A DNA stretch of 64,000 nt from Palsa-739 sp036512155 (GTDB taxonomy: Bacteria; Actinomycetota; Thermoleophilia; Gaiellales; Gaiellaceae), in assembly GCA_036512155.1 (NCBI GenBank), contig DATCBD010000059.1, positions 1 through 64,000 on the forward strand. Reading direction: 5' to 3'. The notes beneath the pieces are model-generated. The model was not told the DNA's origin and did no database searches. It saw only the letters and a list, made by a program, of their open reading frames with translations. Below are positions 43,836 to 52,296 of this stretch, piece after piece; the stretch's first letter is position 1, and each line of letters opens with the position of its first letter. Both the position numbers and the translations under genes were made by a program.

Positions 43836-45029
43836 CTACCGCCGCCTTCTGGAAGCGCGGCCGCGCGCGTAGATCGCGAGCAGCACGCCCATGGCGGCGA
43901 GGTTCGCGATCATCGACGAACCGCCCACGCTGACGAACGGGAGCGGGATGCCGGTGATCGGCGCGATCCCCATCGTCATGCCGACGTTGACGAAGATCTG
44001 GAACAGCAGCGCGACCACGATGCCGCCCGCGACGATCGCCGAGTAGAAGTCCCGCGCGATCGAAACGATGCGCAGCGCGCGCCACAGGACGAGCAGGTAG
44101 AGCGCGAGGAGCAGCGACGCGCCGATGAACCCGCGCTGTTCGCTGTACGACGCGAACACGAAGTCGGTGCCGTGCTCGGGCAGGAACTGCAGCCGCGTCT
44201 GCGTCGCGTTGTTGACGCCGCGCCCCCTCACCTGGCCGGCGCCCACCGCGACGATCGACTGCTCGAGGTTGTAGCGCGTGTCCGCCGACGAGCAGTGCGA
44301 CGGGTGCACGAAGCAGGTGAGGCGCGACTGCTGGTAGCCCTTGAGGAAGTTGACGCCGACAGCCGGGCCGGCCCAGAGGACGCCGACGGCCAGGAGCAGC
44401 GCGATCGACCCGAGCGCGACGAGCTGGCGCCACGGCGCGCCGCCGACGAAGAGCATGGCGACGAGCGCAGCGAGGTAGACGAGCGCTGTCCCGAGATCGG
44501 GCTGCGCGAAGACGAGCAGGACGGGAATCGCACCGAGCCCGAGCACGCGCATCGTCGTGCCGAGCGCCCCGACGTCGCGTGTGCGGTCGGCGAGGAAGCC
44601 TGCGAGCGCGAGGACGAACGCGAGCTTGCCGAACTCCGACGGCTGGAAGGTGAAGAAGCCGAGCGAGATCCAGCGCGTCGATCCGCGCGCGGCATGGCCG
44701 ACGACGAACACGAACGCGATCAGGAGCACGGTGGCGCCGAAGATCGGCTTCCAGTAGCGGCGGTAGATGTCCGGGTCGATGAACGTCCCGACGACGAGCG
44801 CTGCGCCGCCGACGGCGACGTAGACCATCTGGCGGTCGAGGTAGTAGCTCGGGTTGCCGACCACGGCGAAGCGGGTGACGCCGGAGACGGCCCACAGCCC
44901 GACGGCGACGAGGCCCGCGATCCCGGCCAGGAGCACCCAGTCGAGCGAGCGGAGCACGCCCACGATCGCGAGTCCCTCCTCGCGGTCGGTCCGGCGCCCC
45001 GCGTGCTGCGATCCCGCGTACTCGAGCAT
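43836..45029 (-). CDS. rodA: Peptidoglycan glycosyltransferase RodA (SEDS)
   Basis: A 397-residue polytopic protein (about ten membrane helices) that polymerises lipid II during elongation. Typical SEDS blocks: QPSEFGKLAFVLALA, FAQPDLGTALVYLAAL, the long external loop with GVGAG-like VAVGAGQVRGRGV, LPEHGTDFVFA and the C-terminal GIAPITGIPLPFVSVGGSS. The partner transpeptidase mrdA lies just upstream in the same operon. Confidence 0.96.
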   Translation of the reverse strand: MLEYAGSQHAGRRTDREEGLAIVGVLRSLDWVLLAGIAGLVAVGLWAVSGVTRFAVVGNPSYYLDRQMVYVAVGGAALVVGTFIDPDIYRRYWKPIFGATVLLIAFVFVVGHAARGSTRWISLGFFTFQPSEFGKLAFVLALAGFLADRTRDVGALGTTMRVLGLGAIPVLLVFAQPDLGTALVYLAALVAMLFVGGAPWRQLVALGSIALLLAVGVLWAGPAVGVNFLKGYQQSRLTCFVHPSHCSSADTRYNLEQSIVAVGAGQVRGRGVNNATQTRLQFLPEHGTDFVFASYSEQRGFIGASLLLALYLLVLWRALRIVSIARDFYSAIVAGGIVVALLFQIFVNVGMTMGIAPITGIPLPFVSVGGSSMIANLAAMGVLLAIYARGRASRRRR

Positions 45030-45054
45030 CAGCGGAGTGTGCCGGTCCTTTCCA

Positions 45055-47058
45055 TCAGTCGCTGTGGATCGGGCCGAGGATGTGGAACGCCACGTGGAAG
45101 TAGGCCGCGAACACCTTGGCGGCCGCCGGCGCCGCCGCGTCGCCGCCGTACCCGCCGTTCTCGATGAGCGCGCACACGACGAGCTTCGGGGAGTTGTACG
45201 GGCCGTATCCGCACCACCACGACTGGTTCTGGAGGCCTAGGTACCCGGGCAGCGAGACCACCTTCTGGGCCGTGCCGGTCTTGCCCGCGATCGAGACCGG
45301 GAACTTGCCGAACACCGCGTACGAGGTGCCGAACGACAGGTGCGTTGCGTCCCACAACCCCTTCTGCACGGCCTGGAGTGCGGCCGGGTCGATTCCCACT
45401 TGGCGGGGGGCTGGGATCGCCGCCACAGGGACGCGCGCCCCGTTCGGGCTCTCCACGTCGTCGAGCACGTGCGGGGTCACGAGCTTGCCGCCGTTCGCAA
45501 GCGCCGCGTACAGCCGCGCCATCTGCAACGGCGTGACGAGGAGGTCGCCCTGTCCCACCGCGAGCTCGATCGAGTCGCCCGGCTTCCACAGCTTGTCGAC
45601 TGCGCTCGTGAAGTGCTGCTGCCGCCATCCGATCGTCGGCACGAGGCCGGTCGCCTCAGGCCCGATGTCGACGCCCGTCGACTGTCCAAAACCGAATGCG
45701 TCGGCCAACTTCTGGATCGGCTGTCCGCGGTCGGAAGGGAGGTTGTAGAACTCGTTACCGACTCGGTAGAAGTACGTGTCGCACGAATACGCGAGCGCGG
45801 TCGGCAGATCCATCGCCTGGTTCACGTTCGGGTCCCAGTTGTGGAACGTGCGATGCGACCTGTCCTGCGGCGAGCTGTACGTGCCCGTGCACGGGAGGTA
45901 CGCGTAGGGCGAGAGCAGGTGCTCCTGCATGGCGGCGAGCGCGGTCACGGGCTTGAACGTCGACCCCGGCGGATACAGGCCCGAAACGGCGCGGTTCAGC
46001 GAAGGGATGTTCTTCGCCGGCGCCGTCTTGGGCGTCAGGCCCGCACGGGCGAGCTCTCCCAAGGTCACATGGCCGGCGTACACCGACGGGTCGTACGTCG
46101 GCGCGGACGCCATTGCGAGGATCGAGCCGTCGTTCGGGTCGAGGGCGACGATTGCGCCGCCGCGTGCCGCCCACTTCCCGTTTGCCTGGGCGAGATGGAT
46201 TCCGTACTGCAGCGCCTTCTCGGCCGCCTGCTGCAGCTTCAGGTCGATCGTCAGCCGGACGTCGTTGCCGGGCTTCGCGATCGTTGTCGTGGTCAGGCCG
46301 CTGCGGGGCCGCCCGAACGCATCGATGTGCATCCGCGCGCTGCCTGCGACACCGCGGAGGTAGCTGTCGTAGGACGACTCCACCCCGCTCTGTCCAATCT
46401 CGTCGCCCGGTTGGTATCCCTGCTTCGCAAGGCCCGCCAGCTCGGCCGGCGAGATCTCCCCGACGTACCCGAGCACCTGCGCCGCGAGCGAGTGGTACGG
46501 GTAATGGCGGATGAAGGTCCGCCACGTCGTCACGCCGGGGAACTGCGCTGCGTTCTCGTACAGGTACGCGATCATCGGCTCGCCGGCAGCCTCGCGCACC
46601 GTCACCGGCGTCACGAGGTCGTTGCCCGCGCGCCGCGCCCTGATCCCGGCCGCGATCTCGTACAGCGGGACGCTCGTCAGCCGGGAAAGCGCGCGCAACT
46701 CCGCGTAGCGCGTCGTGTAGACCTTCGGCAGGTCGGCCGGCCACAGAAGAATCGACGTCGCCGGCGCATTCGTCACGAGCGGGACGCCGTTGCGGTCGAG
46801 GATCTGGCCCCGCGGCGCCTGCACGCGGACGGTGCGGAACGAGTTCGCCGCCGCCTGGTTCACGTACTTCGTCCCGGAGAGCACCTGGAGCGCCCAGAGC
46901 CGCAGCAGAAGGACGGCGAAGATGACGAGCATCGCAACGCCGAGCACGCTCACCCGGCGGAGCACTCGCGCGCTCGGCCGGTACGGCTCGGCGACGCCCT
47001 TGCTCGGCGGCATGAACCGCTTCGAGCGGGGGCGTTCGCCTGCGGTGGTGCTAGCCAA
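45055..47058 (-). CDS. mrdA: Penicillin-binding protein 2, class B transpeptidase
   Basis: A 667-residue bitopic enzyme that crosslinks peptidoglycan in lateral wall growth with RodA. One membrane helix (about 35-58) is followed by the pedestal domain (RGQILDRNG, then LGYVGEIS...GQSGVE) and the transpeptidase domain with SxxK PGSTFKP (Ser near 364). Motif two reads YSCD in place of SxN, which occurs in PBP2 proteins, and KTG is in AGKTGTAQK (near 592). Its start overlaps mreD by 8 bp; rodA follows by 25 bp. Confidence 0.96.
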   Translation of the reverse strand: MASTTAGERPRSKRFMPPSKGVAEPYRPSARVLRRVSVLGVAMLVIFAVLLLRLWALQVLSGTKYVNQAAANSFRTVRVQAPRGQILDRNGVPLVTNAPATSILLWPADLPKVYTTRYAELRALSRLTSVPLYEIAAGIRARRAGNDLVTPVTVREAAGEPMIAYLYENAAQFPGVTTWRTFIRHYPYHSLAAQVLGYVGEISPAELAGLAKQGYQPGDEIGQSGVESSYDSYLRGVAGSARMHIDAFGRPRSGLTTTTIAKPGNDVRLTIDLKLQQAAEKALQYGIHLAQANGKWAARGGAIVALDPNDGSILAMASAPTYDPSVYAGHVTLGELARAGLTPKTAPAKNIPSLNRAVSGLYPPGSTFKPVTALAAMQEHLLSPYAYLPCTGTYSSPQDRSHRTFHNWDPNVNQAMDLPTALAYSCDTYFYRVGNEFYNLPSDRGQPIQKLADAFGFGQSTGVDIGPEATGLVPTIGWRQQHFTSAVDKLWKPGDSIELAVGQGDLLVTPLQMARLYAALANGGKLVTPHVLDDVESPNGARVPVAAIPAPRQVGIDPAALQAVQKGLWDATHLSFGTSYAVFGKFPVSIAGKTGTAQKVVSLPGYLGLQNQSWWCGYGPYNSPKLVVCALIENGGYGGDAAAPAAAKVFAAYFHVAFHILGPIHSD

Positions 47059-47575
47059 GCAGCTGCACCTCGGTGGCGTAGTCGGCGCGCTCGCGCGGGC
47101 GGAGCAGTATCCGCACGAGCGCGTACACGGGGGCCGTCAGAACGAGGTTCATGACGATCGTCGGCAGCAGGCTCCGCATCTCCGGTCCTGCGGGCGCACG
47201 CTCGCCGAGCATGAAGGTGACGAGCAGGATGCCGAACGCATAGAGGAACGTCACCACCGCGACCGACAGGAACGGCGCATGCCCGCGGTCGCGTCCGGTC
47301 GTCTCGCCGTAGCGGCCGATCCAGTAGCCGGACACGGTGAGCACGAGCGAAGTCAGGCCGAGCTGGCCGAGCATCGCCGTGTCGACGACGAGGCCTGCGA
47401 AGAATCCCGCGATTGCACCGGCGACCGCCCCGCGCAGCAGCGCGACGCCGACGAGGGTGACAAGGACGACCTGCGGGACGCCGCCGTACACGCGCAGTTG
47501 CGAGAAGATCGACACCTGGGCGATCGCCGCGACGAAGAGCAGCGCCGCGGCCTTGAAGCCGTCGGCGATGGTCAC
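47051..47575 (-). CDS. mreD: Rod-shape protein MreD
   Basis: A 174-residue membrane protein with five to six hydrophobic helices and few charged residues, between mreC and mrdA with overlaps on both sides. This place and topology define MreD; sequence conservation in the family is low. It contributes to elongasome assembly. Confidence 0.9.
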   Translation of the reverse strand: MTIADGFKAAALLFVAAIAQVSIFSQLRVYGGVPQVVLVTLVGVALLRGAVAGAIAGFFAGLVVDTAMLGQLGLTSLVLTVSGYWIGRYGETTGRDRGHAPFLSVAVVTFLYAFGILLVTFMLGERAPAGPEMRSLLPTIVMNLVLTAPVYALVRILLRPRERADYATEVQLLG

Positions 47576-48513
47576 GGTTTCGCGCGCGGATGCTTGGGGA
47601 CGAGCGCGGCGACGGCGTCGATCGAGTCGAGGTTCGCGAGCGGCTGCACTTGCACGGTGAGGAAGCTCGCGATGTCGCTCGTCCCGACCGCGACGACGCG
47701 TCCGATCGGGATGCCGTACGGATACTCGTCCGGATACCTGCGGTCGACGGTGCCGCGCGTGATGATCCAGTCGCCCTTGTTCACGACCTGATCCTTCGAC
47801 ACGCGGTCAAGGATGAGCGTCCCGCCCTGCCCATGCCGGATGAGCCCGCTCACGTGCGTCTTCAGATCGCGCGCCGGCACGGCGCTGTCGGGATCGGTGA
47901 GAAGCGTCACGACGGAGGTCGTGTGGCCGAGCTGCGTCACCTTGCCGACGAGCCCGTCGGCGCTGACGACGGGCGTGTTCAGATGGATTCCTTGGCTCGA
48001 CCCGGCGTCGATGACGATCTGCTGCGTGAACGATCCGGACGGGAACGAGATGACGGACGTGTTCACGGCGCGGAAGTCCTGCGGATAGGTCGGACCTTCC
48101 TCGAACTGGAGCAGCTTCTTGAGGTCGTTGTTCTGCTGGACCGCCGAAGCGTTGAGCAGCGCCTGCCCACGGTAGTCGCGCACCATCTGCTCGAGCTTCG
48201 CGTTGCGCGACTTCGCCCGCGCGAGGCTGTCGACGTAGTTGTAGGCGTCGCGGAACGGCCGCGCGACGCGCACCGCGGCAACCTGGAACGGCCGCAGCGC
48301 GTCGGAGCCGTAGCTCTGCGCATCGTGGAGGTACCCGGAGGTCGGCGAGCGGAAGGAGATGGTCAGCAGCGCGAGCGCGACGATCACGAGGACCGCGAGG
48401 ACGATGCGCCGGACCAGTGCGCTACGCACCCGTGACGGACGCGGGCCGGGATTGGAGCGCTGGAGCGAGGAGCCCAGCACCGCCACGCGTGCGGAGCGGT
48501 TCGGAGGCGCCAC
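47572..48513 (-). CDS. mreC: Rod-shape protein MreC
   Basis: A 313-residue bitopic protein: basic cytoplasmic start, one helix (about 35-55), a coiled coil (LARAKSRNAKLEQMVRDYRG, about 95-130), then the double beta-barrel (VVSADGLVGKVTQLGHTTSVVTLLTDPDSAVPA and ...GDWIITRG). It scaffolds PBP2/RodA outside the membrane. GTG start; it follows mreB by 60 bp and overlaps mreD by 4 bp. Confidence 0.95.
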   Translation of the reverse strand: MAPPNRSARVAVLGSSLQRSNPGPRPSRVRSALVRRIVLAVLVIVALALLTISFRSPTSGYLHDAQSYGSDALRPFQVAAVRVARPFRDAYNYVDSLARAKSRNAKLEQMVRDYRGQALLNASAVQQNNDLKKLLQFEEGPTYPQDFRAVNTSVISFPSGSFTQQIVIDAGSSQGIHLNTPVVSADGLVGKVTQLGHTTSVVTLLTDPDSAVPARDLKTHVSGLIRHGQGGTLILDRVSKDQVVNKGDWIITRGTVDRRYPDEYPYGIPIGRVVAVGTSDIASFLTVQVQPLANLDSIDAVAALVPKHPRAKP

Positions 48514-48573
48514 CGCGCCCTAGGTTACAGCCGTGCCCGGCGCGACGAAGCCCATGCGGGCGGCTCGCAGGTC

Positions 48574-49629
<1,056 letters not shown>

Positions 49630-49704
49630 GGGCGTCCGAGTCTATCTGCGAAAAGTCATAAAGCTGAGCACCTTTCGTGACAAGTGACGATCTACCTTCA
49701 CCGT

Positions 49705-50064
49705 ATGAACACGGTGAACCTGATCGGGAACCTCGCCTCCGATGTCGAGCTCCGCGAGGTAGGCGAGGACAAGAAGGTGGCGAGCTTCCTGCTCGCGGTC
49801 GGCCGAGGCGCGCGGGACGCGGGGGCCGACTTCGTCGGCGTGTCGGTCTGGGACCGGCAGGCGGAGCTCTGCGCCGAGTACCTGAGCAAGGGTCGGCGGG
49901 TCGGCCTCGAGGGCTATCTGCGCAGCCGCAACTGGGAGGAGGAAGGCAAGCGGCGCCGTGTCGTCGAGGTCGTCGCCAAGCGCGTCGACTTCCTCGGCGG
50001 GCCGCGTCGCGAGAACGAGGAGGGAGCGGAGGTGATTCCGTTCGAGGCGGCGGCGGCCGGCTAG
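49705..50064 (+). CDS. ssb: Single-stranded DNA-binding protein
   Basis: A 119-residue OB-fold protein: MNTVNLIGNLASDVELREVG, KVASFLLAVGRG, DFVGVSVWDRQAELCAEYLSKGRRVGLEGYLRSRNWEE. It lacks the long Gly/Pro-rich tail and acidic DDxPF tip of the main replicative SSB, so it may be an accessory or recombination-linked paralogue. ATG 49705 is the family start. Confidence 0.85.
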   Translation: MNTVNLIGNLASDVELREVGEDKKVASFLLAVGRGARDAGADFVGVSVWDRQAELCAEYLSKGRRVGLEGYLRSRNWEEEGKRRRVVEVVAKRVDFLGGPRRENEEGAEVIPFEAAAAG

Positions 50065-50122
50065 AGACTCGCGAGGAAGTCCTCGATCGCGCGGAGCACG
50101 GCGTCCGGCCGCTCGCCGCTAA
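50061..50122 (-). pseudogene. Relic of an alpha/beta-hydrolase C-terminus
   Basis: On the minus strand this reads SGERPDAVLRAIEDFLASL and a stop. It aligns with the true end of the neighbouring hydrolase (IGERPEAVVRAVSEFLSSL). The two copies are separated by a pair of large palindromes (50123-50173). It looks like the displaced original end of the gene, or a duplicated fragment. Confidence 0.5.
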
Positions 50123-50173
50123 GGCGTCGCTTGCGACGCCGACCTCAGGACGCGCGGGCTTGTCCGCGCGTCC
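50123..50173. repeat. Pair of long palindromes
   Basis: GGCGTCGC-TT-GCGACGCC (50123-50140) is followed by GGACGCGCGG-GCTTGT-CCGCGCGTCC (50148-50173). The arrangement recalls the compound palindromes at 23189 and 38961 but the sequence is different. It lies between the hydrolase relic and the hydrolase gene. Confidence 0.6.
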
Positions 50174-50209
50174 GTCTGTTCGGCCCGACCTTTCAGGATC
50201 GAAATGCGG

Positions 50210-51016
50210 TCACGGCGACAAAGACGAGAGAAACTCGCTGACGGCACGCACGACAGCCTCCGGCCGCTCGCCGATCAGCAGGTGCCCGCAATCGGCGATC
50301 GTGCGCAACGGCGCGCGCAGTCGCCGCGCGTACTCGATGCCGTCCGCGAGCGGGACCCAGTTGTCGTTCGCACCCCAGAGGCAGAGAACCGGGCACGTCA
50401 CGCGGTGGAGGTCGCGTCGCGGATCGGAGACGACGAGCGCCTTCCCGGCGGTGAGCGTGTCCGTGTGTCGCGTCGGGCCCGCAAGGAATGCCTCTGCCAT
50501 CTCGGGATGGAGCCCCGCCGGATCGGCGACACCCCACCAGCCGAACGCGAGCGTGCGGCCGGCGCGCGAGCGCGACACCGTCCTTCGCCGCCGCCCGAGC
50601 AGCTTGCCCGGCCGCGCGATGCCGATGAGCGTGACCGTGACCCGCCCGATCCGGCTGGCCGAGGTGATCCCGGCGGCCGCGGCGAGGACGACCCCGGTGA
50701 CGGCCTCCGGCCGCAGCGCCGCAGCGCGGAGCGCGACGAGGCCGCCGAGCGAGTGGCCGACCCACGGGGCCGGCAGCGCACCCTCCGCCTCGGCGACGGC
50801 CAGCACCGCCTCGGCGAAGGGGTCGAGCGAGCCCGCGCCGCCGAGCGGAGCGGAACCGCCGTGGCCGGGCAGCTCAGGCACGACCACCCGCCGCCCGGCG
50901 GCGAGGGCGGGCGCGACCAGCCGCCAGTTCGCGGCCCCTCCACCGAGCCCGTGCACGAGCACGAGCGGGGCCCCGGCGCCGCCCACGAGGTAGTGGATCC
51001 ACGTCCCCTCGTGCAT
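50210..51016 (-). CDS. Alpha/beta-fold hydrolase
   Basis: A 268-residue soluble hydrolase of the MhpC/epoxide-hydrolase-like group. The oxyanion segment is LVHGLGGG, the nucleophile Ser is in GHSLGG (near 105), the acid is probably Asp in LWGANDNWVP and the base is His in DCGHLLIGE. Substrate unknown. ATG 51016 (MHEGTWIHYLVGG) is preferred. A longer frame to 51139 is open but crosses a strong opposite-strand promoter and encodes no conserved residues. The C-terminal helix is duplicated downstream as a relic. Confidence 0.85.
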   Translation of the reverse strand: MHEGTWIHYLVGGAGAPLVLVHGLGGGAANWRLVAPALAAGRRVVVPELPGHGGSAPLGGAGSLDPFAEAVLAVAEAEGALPAPWVGHSLGGLVALRAAALRPEAVTGVVLAAAAGITSASRIGRVTVTLIGIARPGKLLGRRRRTVSRSRAGRTLAFGWWGVADPAGLHPEMAEAFLAGPTRHTDTLTAGKALVVSDPRRDLHRVTCPVLCLWGANDNWVPLADGIEYARRLRAPLRTIADCGHLLIGERPEAVVRAVSEFLSSLSP

Positions 51017-51050
51017 CAGGGTGCGCTCTTCGAATCCATCGATATCTGGT

Positions 51051-51080
51051 TTGCCATCCGTCGGCACTGGGGCATATTCT
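51051..51080 (+). promoter_or_regulatory. Sigma-70-type promoter
   Basis: TTGCCA (51051-51056), an 18-bp spacer and TATTCT (51075-51080) make one of the best housekeeping-type promoters visible in this window. The start of transcription would be near 51087. It drives the terminator-ended unit that follows. Confidence 0.6.
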
Positions 51081-51086
51081 GTGCTC

Positions 51087-51185
51087 AATGGATGTCTTTC
51101 TGGGACGGGCCGAGTGAAGCCCGTCACGTCGACAAGCAAGGGTCACGCAAAACCCGTCTGAGCGCTCGGCGCCGGCGGGTTTTTT
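51087..51185 (+). ncRNA. Candidate small RNA or attenuated leader
   Basis: About 99 nt from the predicted start to an intrinsic terminator. A first hairpin, GACGGGC-CGAGTGAA-GCCCGTC (about 51104-51125), is followed by a linker. A terminator stem comes next: AAAACCCG (51149-51156) pairs with CGGGTTTT (51176-51183), and the run ends in T(6) (51180-51185). It contains no open frame with a ribosome-binding site. It is either a stand-alone small RNA or a leader that attenuates the small gene starting at 51211. No Rfam family recognised. Confidence 0.5.
51149..51185 (+). terminator. Intrinsic terminator
   Basis: The stem AAAACCCG/CGGGTTTT is extended inward by partly paired GC-rich sequence and followed by six consecutive T residues, the only long T-tract of this kind in the window. 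Confidence 0.7.
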
Positions 51186-51210
51186 CGTGCCCAGGGAAGG
51201 AGCAGGCCGA

Positions 51211-51381
51211 ATGGCGAATCACCTCACGCCCGAAGAGCTGTCGGAAGAGTTGAAGATCGACCGGCAGGAGGTGATCAGGCTCTGCATGCAGGAAGGCGTG
51301 CCGATCTACCAGGGCAAGATCGACAAGCATCTCTTCCAGGCGCAGCTCGAAGCGCTGGGAGCGTTCCCGAAGGGGAGCTAG
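51211..51381 (+). CDS. Small helix-turn-helix-like protein
   Basis: A 56-residue protein: MANHLTPEELSEELKIDRQE followed by VIRLCMQEGVPIYQGKIDKH and a short helix. The pattern of two short helices then a turn and a strand resembles minimal excisionase/MerR-like DNA-binding modules, but the match is by eye. The start ATG 51211 has GGGAAGGAG upstream. It lies 26 bp after the terminator of the small-RNA-like unit, so its expression probably depends on read-through or attenuation. It ends against ku (stops overlapping by 4 bp). Confidence 0.7.
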   Translation: MANHLTPEELSEELKIDRQEVIRLCMQEGVPIYQGKIDKHLFQAQLEALGAFPKGS

Positions 51382-52241
51382 GAAACTTTTCGCGCAGGCG
51401 CTTTTCGGCGAGAGCCGCCCGACGAGGCGGCTTTCGTCTTTTCGGACGCCTTTCCGTCTCCGCGGCGCTGCTGCACGTCGACGACGCTCTGCCGCAGCGC
51501 CTCCATGAGGTCGATGACCGGTGCCTCGGGCGCAGGCTCCGGCCGCGTGATCTCCTGGCCGGCGAGCTTCGCGTCGAGCATCGCCTTCAGGTCGCGCCGG
51601 TAGTCGTTCTCGAAGTCGGCCGCGTCCCACTCGCCGACGAGGCTCTCGATCACCTGGCCCGCCAGCGCAAGCTCGGCCTTCTTCACCTCGGTCGCCTCCA
51701 CCGCCTCCTCGATCTCCGACTTCGAGCGGACGTCGTCGGCGAAGAAGAGCGTCTCGAGGGCGAGCGAGTCGCCCTGCGGACGGATCAGGCAGAGATTCTC
51801 CTTGCCCCACAGCACGAACTTCCCGACCGCCGCCATCCCCGACTCCTCCATCGCGCGCAGGAGGAGGACGTACGGACGCCGCTGCGCCTCCGAGGCCGCC
51901 GGCGCCAGGTAGTACGTCCGGTCGAAGTAGACGGGGTCGACGTCCTGGAGCTTGACGAAGCGGAGGATCTCGATCGACTGCGAGCGCTGGAGCGCAACGG
52001 CCTCGAGATCGGACTCCTCGACGATGACGAACTCGCCCTTGGCGACCTCCCAGCCCTTGACCAATTCGTCCGCCTCGACGTCGCGCTCGTGGAACGGGCA
52101 CCACCGCTTCTGCTTGATCGGCGTGCCGCACTCCCGGTGCAGCGTCCGGAAGGAGACGTCGTCCCGCTGGGTCGCCAGCGCGAGACCGATGGGGATGTTG
52201 ACCAGCCCGAAGCTGATCGATCCGTTCCAGATCGTCCTCAT
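51378..52241 (-). CDS. ku: DNA end-binding protein Ku
   Basis: A 287-residue bacterial Ku that encircles DNA ends for non-homologous end joining. MRTIWNGSISFGLVNIPIGL, HRECGTPIKQKRWCPFHERDV and the FDRTYYLAP block are family-typical, and the C-terminal tail is Lys/Arg/Ser-rich. The usual partner LigD is not in this window; the ligase at 58615 is the NAD-dependent replicative type. TAGAAT lies about 14 bp upstream of the ATG as a likely -10. Divergent from the acyl-CoA synthetase gene. Confidence 0.95.
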   Translation of the reverse strand: MRTIWNGSISFGLVNIPIGLALATQRDDVSFRTLHRECGTPIKQKRWCPFHERDVEADELVKGWEVAKGEFVIVEESDLEAVALQRSQSIEILRFVKLQDVDPVYFDRTYYLAPAASEAQRRPYVLLLRAMEESGMAAVGKFVLWGKENLCLIRPQGDSLALETLFFADDVRSKSEIEEAVEATEVKKAELALAGQVIESLVGEWDAADFENDYRRDLKAMLDAKLAGQEITRPEPAPEAPVIDLMEALRQSVVDVQQRRGDGKASEKTKAASSGGSRRKAPARKVS

Positions 52242-52296
52242 GGGATCAACCGAATTCTAGTCAGGTGGCATATCTCCTTTGGCTTACCATGACGGC

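Noticed and set aside
51016..51139. Longer N-terminus for the alpha/beta hydrolase
   Set aside because: The extra 41 codons cross an opposite-strand promoter and show no conserved residues; the fold begins just after Met at 51016.
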